64,000 nucleotides of DNA, from contig CM039182.1 of the NCBI GenBank assembly GCA_008360975.2, positions 86,397,405 to 86,461,404 on the forward strand. The letters run 5' to 3'. Source of the DNA: Lichenostomus cassidix. Its lineage: Eukaryota; Chordata; Aves; Passeriformes; Meliphagidae. Shown here in pieces: positions 52,076 to 62,433 of the stretch; the first letter of the stretch is position 1, and every line of letters begins with the position of its first letter. Below the pieces are notes generated by a model that did no database searches, had not been told where the DNA came from, and saw only the letters and a list, made by a program, of their open reading frames with translations. Made by a program: the position numbers and the translations under genes.

Positions 52076-52537
52076 CAGGGCCAGCTGAGCTGCACAGCCA
52101 TCCCACAACAGGACAGCCAGGGCCAGGTGAGCTGCACAGCCGTCACACAACAGGACAGCCAGGGCCAGGTGAGCTGCACAGCCAGCCCACAACAGGACAG
52201 CCAGGGCCAGCTGAGCTGCACAGCCATCCCACAACAGGACAGCCAGGGCCAGCTGAGCTGCACAGCCGTCACACAACAGGACAGCCAGGGCCAGCTGAGC
52301 TGCACAGCCGTCACACAACAGGACAGCCAGGGCCAGCTGAGCTGCACAGCCGTCACACAACAGGACAGCCAGGGCCAGCTGAGCTGCACAGCCGTCACAC
52401 AACAGGACAGCCAGGGCCAGGTGAGCTGCACAGCCAGCCCACAACAGGACAACCAGGGCCAGCTGAGCTGCACAGCCAGCCCACAACAGGACAGCCAGGG
52501 CCAGCTGAGCTGCACACCTGTCACACAACAGGACGGC
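52076..52537. repeat. Minisatellite: eleven 42-bp units
   Basis: Eleven head-to-tail units of exactly 42 bp, each beginning CAGGGCCAG and ending ACAACAGGACAGC or a close variant. Units differ mainly at two places: CCAGCTGAGC versus CCAGGTGAGC, and GCCATCCC / GCCGTCACA / GCCAGCCC. Units 5 to 8 are essentially identical, which points to recent homogenisation or expansion. The last unit is the most diverged. Because the unit is 14 codons long and lacks stops in several frames, it creates open frames of 182 and 317 codons on the plus strand and 280 and 384 on the minus strand. These are artefacts of the repeat unless transcription is shown. Likely length-polymorphic (VNTR). Confidence 0.96.
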
Positions 52538-54009
52538 CTGCACTCCCCTGCTGCATGGTGCTGATGGCTGCAGAGCAGGGCCGAGATGCGAATACCTGTC
52601 AGTGGCACAGGAGCATCCAGCAGCCTGCTCAGAGCTGTGCCAGAGCAGGGGGTGGCCGTGCTGGCAGTGCTCCATGCCAGCCCCCTGTGCTTCCCAGCAT
52701 GAAGGTACACCAGAGCGCAGTGTACAGTCAGTGGAAAACAACATATCTTCTGAAGGTTGTTCCTAAGGGAGTAGCTTCATGGAAAGCCCCAGCAAGCAAG
52801 TCATATTACTGCTTAGGATTCCTTCCTTGAATGTCTACAATGCCTTGAATTTTATTCCTTAAGCTTCTCTCTTAAAAACTGTCTTACTCTCTTGGGGAAA
52901 GAAAATTAAAGAAAATGTTTCTAAGCTTCTGAAACAAAGTCTGATCAAAGCGCGTGTGCACTTTGTGCACAGATGCCTGTGCCTAATGCTGGGGTGGGAC
53001 GGTCTACAGTCGAGCTCACCCAGTACAGTCCACTACAAGACCCTGGTTTCAAGAACTTGAAAACTGTCAGATCAACTGACCAGGGTGAAAGTTTCCATAA
53101 TGGATAGCTATCTCAAAGTGATTTACAGTTATGAAGGCAGGAACTGGGCAAAGGAAGAACTCATCGTTTCCTTGAGACAAGGCATATAATATATCATATC
53201 TTGTTTTGCCCGTCATCTGACATTCTTACAGAGCTTCAGCATCTGACACACTGTAGAGCACAGAGATTATAAATCTGGAGAGCAGAAAGCAGGGCTGCTC
53301 AGTGACAGGGATGTTTTTCTTCCAGTAACTGTAAACCTACAAACATTTGGCCAAAACACATACCCTTAAAAATGCCTATACATGTTCAGCAACACAGACT
53401 TCCAAGGCTTCCACTTCTCCAAGGCTGCATCAGGAATGGATAGGCTTCTCACCTCTTTGCTTTCTACAAGCCAAAAGTTTTCCACTAAGAAAGCAAGTTC
53501 ATTCCAGTCTTGGTAGGTAAAGTTTGTAATTGTTCCCATTACCCAAACTAAAAGCAAGATGCTGTTTGTCCAGTGCTCCAAAATTTCTGCTGCCAGTGCC
53601 CAGACATGAAAACAAGATCCAAACAATGAGGGCTGAAGACCAGCTTGGCAGATTAGCAAAAGACAATAACAGATGAGGGTAGGTTTGTGAAACTATGCAA
53701 ACAAATACTAACAACAAAAAATAGCTTGTGCCGAGTGGCTAGAGTCAGTATCTGTGACTAACTGGGTATTTGTTCAGCTATGGAACACCCATCTAACACC
53801 AAACCCTGCAACCCTGCAGCAAAGTCAGGATATTGCACATCTTGTCTCATTTGCACATGCTACAAAGCTAGCAAATAACAGGAAGCACATTCTTCATGGA
53901 GAAATACCAAAACACACGCTGTTTACCTTTCCTTTCCTTTTCCTCTTTGCCAGAGACAAACCTGAAAGCATCACAGTTAGTGAAATGACATTCACTGCAG
54001 TGGACTTAC

Positions 54010-54191
54010 TGGTTGGGTTTGGAACTGCAGAAACAATGTCCTTGGTGTCGGGAGCAAGGGCAGCATAATTGGTGTGGTGGTGATGGTGCCGATGGTGGTG
54101 GTGGTGCCTTGCAGCCATTTTTGCGGTATATGGAGTTCCACCATTCTCCTCAATGTTGAACGGATGCAGATCGCTGTTGTTCAAGGGAAAG
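54010..54191 (-). CDS. Histidine-rich coding exon, unidentified protein
   Basis: The exon is 182 bp with acceptor TGAATTTGTTTTGTAG and a consensus donor ACCA then GTAAGT. It reads as one base, 60 codons and one base (phase 2 to 1), fully open. The peptide opens FPLNNSDLHPFNIEENGG, passes TPYTAKMAAR, then five His, Arg and five His, then TNYAALAPDTKDIVSAVPNP. His tracts of this kind occur in nuclear-speckle-targeted, metal-binding or simply low-complexity regions; the sequence alone does not decide. The first base completes a codon from the 54326-54388 exon across a short intron. The next firm exon (38703) starts in phase 0, so a further exon is needed between. I do not recognise the protein. 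Confidence 0.78.
54071..54108. repeat. Imperfect CAC/CAT triplet repeat coding for His
   Basis: On the minus strand mixed CAC and CAT codons, interrupted by one CGG (Arg), make a His5-Arg-His5 block within the 54010-54191 exon. The mixture of synonymous codons suggests selection for the residues rather than pure slippage, but length variation is possible. Confidence 0.85.
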
Positions 54192-54325
54192 CTACAAAAC
54201 AAATTCAGTTCAAATTAGAGTAGTAAACTGCAGCACCAATTGTACTTTTGGAGAGACAGAGTGAAAACTTTCTTGGGAAGAAATGCACAGCTTTTTCGTA
54301 AATAAAAATTTAAATGAGATATACC
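54192..54325. other. Short 134-bp intron
   Basis: On the minus strand this runs from GTATAT to TTTGTAG between two exons whose phases match (2 to 2). Reading through it gives a stop within a few codons, which argues that it is removed. It is unusually short for this gene. Confidence 0.5.
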
Positions 54326-54388
54326 GCAAGTCTCTACGGTTTTCTATCTCCATAAGATTTCTCTCATGAGGAAAAAGGATGCCTCTGC
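54326..54388 (-). CDS. 63-bp coding exon upstream of the His-rich exon
   Basis: The acceptor ATCATTCTGATTTCAG is good. The donor is GCG then GTATAT, usable but weak. The exon reads as one base, 20 codons and two bases, open, encoding RGILFPHERNLMEIENRRDL and the first two bases of an Arg codon. That codon is completed by the first base of the 54010-54191 exon. Two CpGs within the coding sequence and the phase-perfect join support it. The charged ERN..EIENRRDLR stretch could be part of a coiled or helical segment. If the weak donor is not used, the frame ends shortly afterwards. Upstream exons were not firmly identified. Confidence 0.52.
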
Positions 54389-56800
54389 TGAAATCAGAAT
54401 GATTTGTGATTTTACACACGACACAATCTCTGCTAGAATCTTTTGTGGGACAGGAAAGTTATCAAGCAGAAAACAATAACTTCTTTAAAGTGAAATTGTC
54501 CAAAGAACAGACCAAGGAGCAGTCTCAGAGTAACATTACATTCCTGAGAATGTGCAGGTCTCTAAATTTATGCAGCAAAATAGCTATATAAAAAAAATCT
54601 GAGGGGAAAAAAGGAGAAATAAAATATTTTACAGGTAACAACATACAAAATAGCACTTGGTCAATAAGGAATTGTACCTCTGCTGATATAACTAGTGTGG
54701 TTTTGGTGGGGTTTTTTTCCATGTGTTTAGCTAGGAGGTTAACTCTCATCAGTCTACAATGTATGGCAAATGGGGACACACTGACATTTTAATTCATCAT
54801 CTGTAACTCAGGGGTGACAAATTAGCCTGCTGCTTTTCTTCATTAGCTTTAACTGATGCTGTTTCAGTTTATTGTTTGAAATTATGATGAATTTCTAGAA
54901 ATGATATTTTCTCTCTATTCCAGCAACCAAGAAAGATTGAGATAATTCTACACAGATACTGCAAACTACTTGAATGTGCTTTTCTCAGAGGAGTGCTTAA
55001 AATTTTTATAAGGTTTTAACTTATTCTATAGCAGTACATTAGAGAGCAGTTGCAGTAAATCAATTCATTTCAATAAAAGATGAATCCCCTGCCTATCTGA
55101 AATATTCTAAAGAAATTACATCTTTAGCTGCATGGGTTTTCAGTTTGCTTTTATTACTAACAGCAGCCGAAAACCTGACAATATGGAATGAAGGCAAAGA
55201 GAATAATTAAAGGAACAACGAATAAATTATACCTAAGCTACTTGCTACATATGTTCTCTGCAGATTACTTAGTGATTCAAAGCAAAATTAACCAGTCATC
55301 TGCAAATAAACACATCTGTATCACTTCCAAAGTTATACTGAAGCATGCAGCTTGGTACATCACTAATAACCACTGTCTTCTTAGTAACAACTTCAGACAA
55401 AATGAGGTTTCTGACTGGGTACTAATTGAATAATACTTTTATGCTGGTTACTTTTTGAAAGCATGAGGCGGGGAGGGGAATGTTGTGTATATTAATCTTG
55501 GCAGGTTGCCGACATGTAGCAACCACTGCCAATAAAGGCACTTCTGATGCCTTATTTGCCTTAAGGAAACAATACAAATAGGTGTCTGATCCACAGGGGA
55601 CAGCTTTCATGAGCTCAGATTATCCAGGACTGGTCTGTCTTTTCAAATTGTACTATATCTTTACTGCTATAATCAAATCAAGCAAGTGCCTACAGGGGGA
55701 AAAATGGTACAGGCTAATGAGATTGCACACTAATTGTAGCAGCTCTCCTGCACTTTCCCTTCAAGGGCCTTGGATTGGAGTGACATTTTTTGACTGAGAG
55801 GATAGGTGGTTTTGTTCACATGGTTAAAACCCTGATGGGAAAGAAGATCAGTTTGGGGCTGGAGCCTCAGCCCACCTTTTTTTTTCAGTCTGATTCAATT
55901 TTTTTTTCAAGACACAAAACTCTACGTGCTTGGGAGTCTCCTTCATTTCACCCACTGGCAGGCTGGTTTAGCAGATTTTCAACTGGTCTCTTCAACAAAA
56001 ATCACACCAAATCCTTACACTGACTCTTCATGCTGCTATTGGCCCAAGGGAGCTTCCATGCTGAAATGGGAATGAACCGAGGACTGAATGAGCCAACTGA
56101 ATTGCCCTCTGGCATGAGGGCAAATGTGCACCAAATTCTCTAGGTGTATTTCTTGACTGCCCAGAGAGGAGAGTAAAATGTAAAATGCAGGGAGACCATT
56201 ACATCAAAGAAGTAAAGAGCTAGCCCAGCAAAGCTGATGTACAGCTATGCACTGAAATCCTTGGGGACAGCAGGTCACAAAGCTCCAGACAGGGCGTCGC
56301 TACCCAGGCAGCACACTCTGATGTGAAATCCCATGTTCAAACTGCCAGCCCCGGTAAAAGCATGTTCTCATCTGCACTTTCCCTGGGCTGACAGCCACTG
56401 ACAGATGTTGAGGCAAACTCATCTCAGGGTCAGCCAACTCTTGCACTTCTGACGGACATGAGGCTGGGCTTTCGCACCGATACCCTCACTGCCAATGGGT
56501 TACTGAACAATCAGAAATAACAGGCCTTGCAGCAGCCCCAGAAATAGAAAACTGACAATACCCAAACAAAAATACCATGAGTAGTCCAAATTCCTTTTCT
56601 GTGTACTCTGTCATGTGTATTTTAGGGGTATATTAGACATCTCTCTATAGTTTCTACAAGGTGGCATCATTATTATGTCACACCACATCTGTTTTTCACT
56701 TTCCTGTTCTTCCACTGTCTTAGAGACTTCACACTTTTCCACTCAATACAACTTTTTGTCACTAACTTTGCTTTCTAACTTTTGCTTCTGTCTGGCTTAC

Positions 56801-56888
56801 CTGAATAGAAAACATGGTCAGGTATTGTTCCCAATCCATTGATGCAAATAAATCACAACACTCAATGAACCAACTTTTGGACCATATT
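56801..56888 (-). CDS. Candidate exon, unidentified protein
   Basis: The segment has a strong donor (TATTCAG then GTAAGCCAG) and an acceptor ATTAATACCTTAG with a branch-site-like TATTAAT just upstream. It is one base plus 29 codons, phase 2 to 0. The peptide contains SWFIECCDLFASMDWEQYL, a natural-looking mix with no low complexity. The frame is closed by a stop just upstream of the acceptor. It does not join directly to the 54326 exon (which needs phase 2), so an intermediate exon, a different transcript or chance must be invoked. Confidence 0.28.
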
Positions 56889-57654
56889 CTAAGGTATTAA
56901 TACTCCTGAACTCCAGGAATTCATACTTGCTCCCCACACATCAAGTAATGCTGTCAGACTATGTGCATTACATGGACAGGTAGCAATTTTCATCCTTTCT
57001 CATGTACCTGCCTTTTGGCCATCCTAGTATGCCTACATCACCTTTGTTTCACTTTTTAATCATCATTTGGCTGTCCTGCAGGTTTCTTCTTTCTCCTATG
57101 TAGTTTCTCAACAAGCTCCAGCTGCTTCCTATACGGACCGGTCCTGTCCTTCAAGGAAAATCAGGCAGGGCCCTACAGGCTATTGTGCAAAGGAAGCAAA
57201 CATTTCTTTTTTCTTTGTCCCTCACTCAGGAAAAAGCACTCCTGAGGATTAAGTTTCTGGAGGCTGAACCTTCAAAAAAGCCATTCAGTGTTCACAAGAA
57301 GGTTAGTATTGCCTTTAGCCTCAAACTCACATTAATTACTTCCTTCTGACCAAAAAGGCAGCACATTGAGGAACTAAGCAAATAACATGTATCTACTAAT
57401 TTCCTTTTCTATTTTAAAATTTTTATTTACATTACTAGTCCTCTGTCTCAATTTTATGCTCCTCATACTTTACCCAAAGAGCTATTTTCAGTTGACATTA
57501 GATTTCATGTGCTCCACTCACCTACTGCTTTACCAAACTGTGTCTCTAATGTACAATTCATACACACAACAATAGTGTTAAGAGGACATAGGAAAATGGG
57601 GAACAGAAAAGTTTTTGAAACCCTTCAAAACCAAAGTACATGGGCCTGTCTTAC

Positions 57655-57834
57655 CTGAACTGAACCTCCAACACCTTCACTAGCAAAGACTCCATGACCC
57701 TCCTGTGCAATCCATTGGAGTGTCTCACCATGCCTACACATCTTTGTTCCGTCTCCTTTACTGCAATTTAAGCCACTATTTTCTCTCTCATCCATGACAG
57801 ACACAGTGAGGTGGTTATTTCTCGCTATAGAAGC
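57655..57834 (-). CDS. Candidate 60-codon exon, unidentified protein
   Basis: The donor TTCAG then GTAAGACAGG is excellent. The acceptor (ATTTTCAAAAACACAG) is modest. The segment is exactly 180 bp, phase 0 at both ends and open throughout, with the frame closing a few codons upstream and soon after the donor. It contains MDERENSGLNCSKGDGTK, then RHGETLQWIAQEGHGVF and a Gly-rich end. The residue mix is protein-like. It borders a decayed CR1 fragment, so descent from an old repeat is possible although I could not match it to CR1. Confidence 0.28.
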
Positions 57835-57979
57835 CTGTGTTTTTGAAAATGCCCTTTACATCTCCCTTCAGAATCTGAAAAGCTCTGAATTCCTCAATTG
57901 TCCCTCACAGGTCACTCATTTCCTACAGCTCTGGAACATCTTGCCATCCCTGCCCACCCGGCTGCCCCCTGCTCTGCTT

Positions 57980-58160
57980 CCAACATGTGGTGTTTAGAAC
58001 TGGACAACCCGTTCCGGCTGAGGCCTGGAAGAGGAAGGGTTGCTTCCCATGTCCTACAGGATCTACTCCTGTTTATACACTGGAACATGACTTTTTTTCT
58101 ATATAGCCTGGGATTGTTGATTCATGTTTAACTTATGATCTTCAAGAACATCAGCTCCTT
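57980..58160 (-). mobile_element. Strongly decayed CR1-like fragment, minus orientation
   Basis: The plus text carries phrases in the order of the antisense of the CR1 ORF end: 'GTGTTTAGAACTGGACAAC', 'CCGGCTGAGGCCT', 'ATATAGCCTGGGATTG', 'TTCATGTTTAACTTATGATC'. Each differs from the young CR1 form by several substitutions, and the spacing is altered. It is old and its boundaries are uncertain. Confidence 0.5.
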
Positions 58161-61100
58161 TCCTAAACTGGCCAGGTTTCCAGCCCAACAACCTCAGCTG
58201 TGACATATGTTACTCCTACCTAACAGCATTAGCATTCCTCTTGAGCTGCACCCTCATCTTTCTGATGTGCTAAGATCAATATCTGAGCAGGACTTTTCTC
58301 TCATCCGTGACAGGCGTGGTATGAGAGAACTCCCACTTTGGTGTAACCTGTGAGAGACAAGGGATTTTTAAAAAAACCTAATTGCCTTTCTATGCCATCC
58401 TCCCAGCTGCCATCCTCAGTCTCCAGTAGAACAGAACTATGTAGCCCTGCAGAAACATCTTCCATCTGTCTCCCAGAGCAGGCTTACTCCTGCACTCTGC
58501 CCATGTCCCCTCTTTCCCAACTCTTCCTCTAGGCATCTCCCACCTGTCAGAATTATACTTAGAGAGCAAATGGTGGGGCTTTCTTCTCTCCTCTCTGTGG
58601 GAAGGCTGAAGGGACAACAGCAAAAAGCAGGTTCAAATTATCATGCCTCGTGGATGTCTCTAAGAGTTTAGACCTTCCCTACTATAGCTGAACAGTGGCT
58701 TAAATAAATCCCAGGCTTCTAGGTCTGGTTGTGATAAGTAACCTTCAACAATTACCACACCTGCTTCTATTTGCTTTGAACATTCCTCCTGCACCAAACC
58801 AGTGCAATTTTCCAGTATCTGAAAGTCCACAAACTTTCCACAAACATCTTCACAACTGCTCTCGATCCTCCCCCATCTGTAGCTCAGAGCAAGCCTGGTG
58901 GTGATTTGCACAGGTTTTGGCAGCAAAATTTCACACTGCCAGCCAAGGCTGAATGTGCTGGGAGATGCATCACCCATCACCACATCACTACAATACCTTC
59001 TCCAACATCAAAATGGGCTTTAGTCATGCTCCCAAATGGCAGTCAGTGGAAGTGTTGCATGCCTGTTAACATATATGTGTATTAATGTGTATGTAATGAA
59101 AGCAGCCATTGTGTGTGCAACTTCAGTGTGGCAGCTGGGGGGAGGAGAAACAGCTATGCTAAGCCAAACATTCATTTTTGGATTTAGTATCTCCCTCTAT
59201 TCAGAGGAAGGAGGGCAGACTTTGTGTTAATTCTCTGCCCATGCTTCAAAAGAATTAAAAAAAAAAGCCCAAATAAATCACAATTAGAATCTCATATAAC
59301 ACTTGTTTTGCTAAAGTACGGCAAGTGGCACAGAGAAGGAATTTTGCATACTCTGAAAATGTCCCTGTGGAGAGGAAAGAAGAGGAAATGAGGGGATAGG
59401 AAGAAGGCAGTGCATGTGAGTATCAGTTACTGGCCAGGACTATTGGACTGAAGCAAAAGACTTGACCATTACATGAGAAGGGAACACAGACCACAGCAGG
59501 AGCACTGCAATAACAGAGAGATGAACTTTCATTCTGCAGCCGAAGACTGGGACATATAAAAGCAATGAGTATTCCTAAGTAAAGGAAAACTGGGATCACT
59601 AAAATCAAACTTATGTTGATTTGGTTTTTTTCCCCTGCATCATGTAGATCTCTTTGCTGGCCAGCATTGGCTTTCTCAGCTGTGTGAAGTGTAACTAAAG
59701 CCAACAGTGCAGTTACACTTGAATGCTCTGCTCTGACACCAGGACAACACAGCAGGCCCATTTGGTTCCTTCAGGGAAGGCATGGAAAATCGTGTTGCAG
59801 ATTTCTCTCCCTGCTGTCAGGGATGATCCACAGTCCCCATCCTATCCTAGGGACACCTCAGAAAGCAGAGCAGGCAGCCTTCTCCCAGGCAACCTTGAAA
59901 CTAAAGAGAAAATGATAATGGGGAAAAATATATTAATAAATGGTGATGGAAACCTGCTGTAGGATACAAGATGCTCAACTAAGTTTTGAAGCAAGAGTGA
60001 TCTGGAATTCTCCACAAGAAGAATAAAGCCTGCAGCAAAGCATGTTCTAATAAAATACCAAGGAACAAATCTTGACTCAATAAAGACATTGTCCTCATAG
60101 ATTTCACCTAATCTGCATAAAGATCATTAAAAAAATACTATCTTGCAAAACTGTCATGCAAAATATGCCCACTGGGGAACTAAGCTTGCTTTTCTTCATT
60201 TACAAATGGTTTTAATTAACAGTAACAATAGCTAATGATATTTAATCACCTGTCAAAAAAAAATTAATTGTCCCAGATGTCCTTGTAGATAAGAAAACTC
60301 TGAAAAGCAGACACAGAATTTTCTAAGACCAATGAGATCCCCCCTCAAGTCTGCTGCCTTCCCCTTTCAGATAGAGGCAATACATTCCTGTCCTTAAGAA
60401 ATAAACAACTCGGGGTGGCTAATCCAAGCAAGCTAGCTCAGGTTAAAACAGGAGCAAAACCAAGCAAGGAACTGAGCTCTCTGAGGCAGCTGCAGCTGAT
60501 GTCAGACTGCTAGCCATGGCACAGCTTTTCCCACCACTTAACCCATTAAATAGCTCAGGTCCTGTGAGCTGAGCTCTCTCATCTCTGCTGTGCTCAGTAT
60601 GACATTGCTGCCAAAAGATGCAGAGAGAACCAGGCACAGGCCCGAGGCTGAGCTAAGAAAGGAGAACATGAGAAATCATGGGATGTGACAGAAGAAGTTG
60701 CTGGGCATGAAAGATGAAGGTAGAAGCAGCAAAAAAATGCTATAGAGCGTGCGCAGAAGAATTGCCAGAATTCACAGGTAGTTATGGTAGCCATGAGCAA
60801 TGGCCAAACATCATAGAGCTTTAGAGTATCAGGGACTCTTTGGTGAGAACAGCCTTACAAGGCCAACACCGTCTAGGAAACTGTACCAGTAACTCTGAGT
60901 AAGGTCCAAACTACCGAGGTAGCCTTGGGAAATTTGAGTATGGACTTAGCAAAACCAGGAGCAATGCAAGGAAAAAGCAGGGGTAACTGAGAGGAGACAA
61001 AGGAAGGAAAGAGAAGAATTCATGTGTATCAGGATGCACAAGAGAAAGGTGAGAATAGTGACCAGCCCTATGTAAGCAAGCTGCTGGTCAGTCAGCTTGG

Positions 61101-62338
61101 CTGGTCACGCTCCAATCACCACAGTCCAAGGCATCTTCCCAGCTGTAGTCCCGTTTTCTGTGGGGGTGTATGCGTTAAGGATGGAGCTCTGTGTGCTGCC
61201 CCACATCTGTGAGCTGCTGCTCGTGTATGCAGGTGCTGCTAGAGGTGCTGCTCTTCACCCTCTCTGCTCAGCAGGGCTGGCTGAGTAGGTGCTCTGCGAG
61301 CATTTGCATCTCTGGAATGCATGCTCAGCATCTCATCCTGGGCTGTGAAACCAGGAACTACAGCAGCCTTGCGTCTAGCAGATCAGAAAGGTGTAATCCC
61401 TTTAGCCTTGAAGCCAATCTACTGGATTTGGCTTTCCTTAACAATGCGCTCCCATTTTATGAAATCTTTCTGTCGCTGTCCTTCTGAAGCTGAAATTGCT
61501 TAGGAGAAACTTGTTTTAAAAGACATTAACCAAATTAATTACAAATGAGTCCTTTTCATGCTTCTAAATTATTCTGAGTGCTGCTAATATACTGTCTTGT
61601 TAATTTTCAGTAATTTGCCATAACTTCAAAGTCCAGTGTGAACACAACTGACTCCACTGCCACACAAACGACTTCTTTTTAGTTATAGATTTTTTCCCTT
61701 TTTAAAAGACAGTATTAACAGGTAAAAGTAGCACAAAATCAATCACTGAGCACAGCAAGGCCTTTCTCAATTACAAACTTGCAACCTCTGCCCTATCTGT
61801 GGGCAGGTTCTCACTGCAATACTTGGGAAACTCATCTGACTTACAGCAGGAAACTGTTCATTTTACCTTTAAAGCCATTTTCACAGGTTTTTTTTTTAAA
61901 GTCAGAAATTGAGAACGAGACACACACATTAAATGCAACCATTGAAACTGAAAATGAATAATAACAAACAAAGCCCTCCTGGACTCAAAATTTTGATACA
62001 GAAGCAGCATCCAATTTTACATTCAAGTTCCTTGAAGTTTGCTTCAAATCAGCCTTGCTACTGATTCAGAGAGCCCCAGGTGCTGAAGACACCGAAGCTG
62101 AAATCACAAAGCTCCCTTGCCTCTTTCATTCTTCACCACTGCCAGGGCTTCTAGCAGAATCCTTTGCTTTTCATTTTCCAATTCTTTTCTTTTGCACGTA
62201 ACACTGTAAAACTCTGCTTCTCCTAAACCCTCTACTTGAGTTTTTTGTTTCCCTGACCCATTTTTTTTTTCCTGAGCTCTTCCTTCGTATTTGACTCCTA
62301 AACTCCCACTGATGAGAAAGACTCAGCTCAGAGGCACC

Positions 62339-62433
62339 ATGATGTTGGCTCTGCTGCTTGCCAGCAACGCCTTAATATTCAGGGCCTTGGCCCCTGGAGA
62401 TGAGAAGAAACAGCCACTCTGTCATCTGTTCAG
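62339..62433 (+). CDS. Candidate first coding exon of a secreted protein
   Basis: ATGATG follows GAGGCACC, a fair Kozak context. The frame encodes MMLALLLASNALIFRALA, a plausible signal peptide with a short h-region and small residues before a possible cleavage site, then PGDEKKQPLCHLF. It ends at CAG then GTACTGAG, an acceptable donor, in phase 2. The pyrimidine-rich stretch and CAG upstream (62328-62330) could also be an acceptor, making this an internal exon. A segment starting at 63242 would continue the frame for about 60 codons but has a poor acceptor. I do not recognise the protein, and chance is a serious alternative. Confidence 0.28.

Larger units (their letters stand above)
38829..54009. 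other. Large intronic stretch with CR1, minisatellite and a GC-richer island
   Basis: This is 15.2 kb separating two minus-strand exons. It contains a poly(T) run (42319-42337), an (AAAC)n run (43061-43080), a CR1 3' end (44120-44298), an alternating TA-rich run (47895-47929), a CpG-enriched patch with overlapping open frames (about 49640-50020) and a GC-richer island with an eleven-unit minisatellite (about 51300-52700). Two splice-bounded segments (39369-39420, 50602-50641) were seen but do not close the reading frame. Confidence 0.6.
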
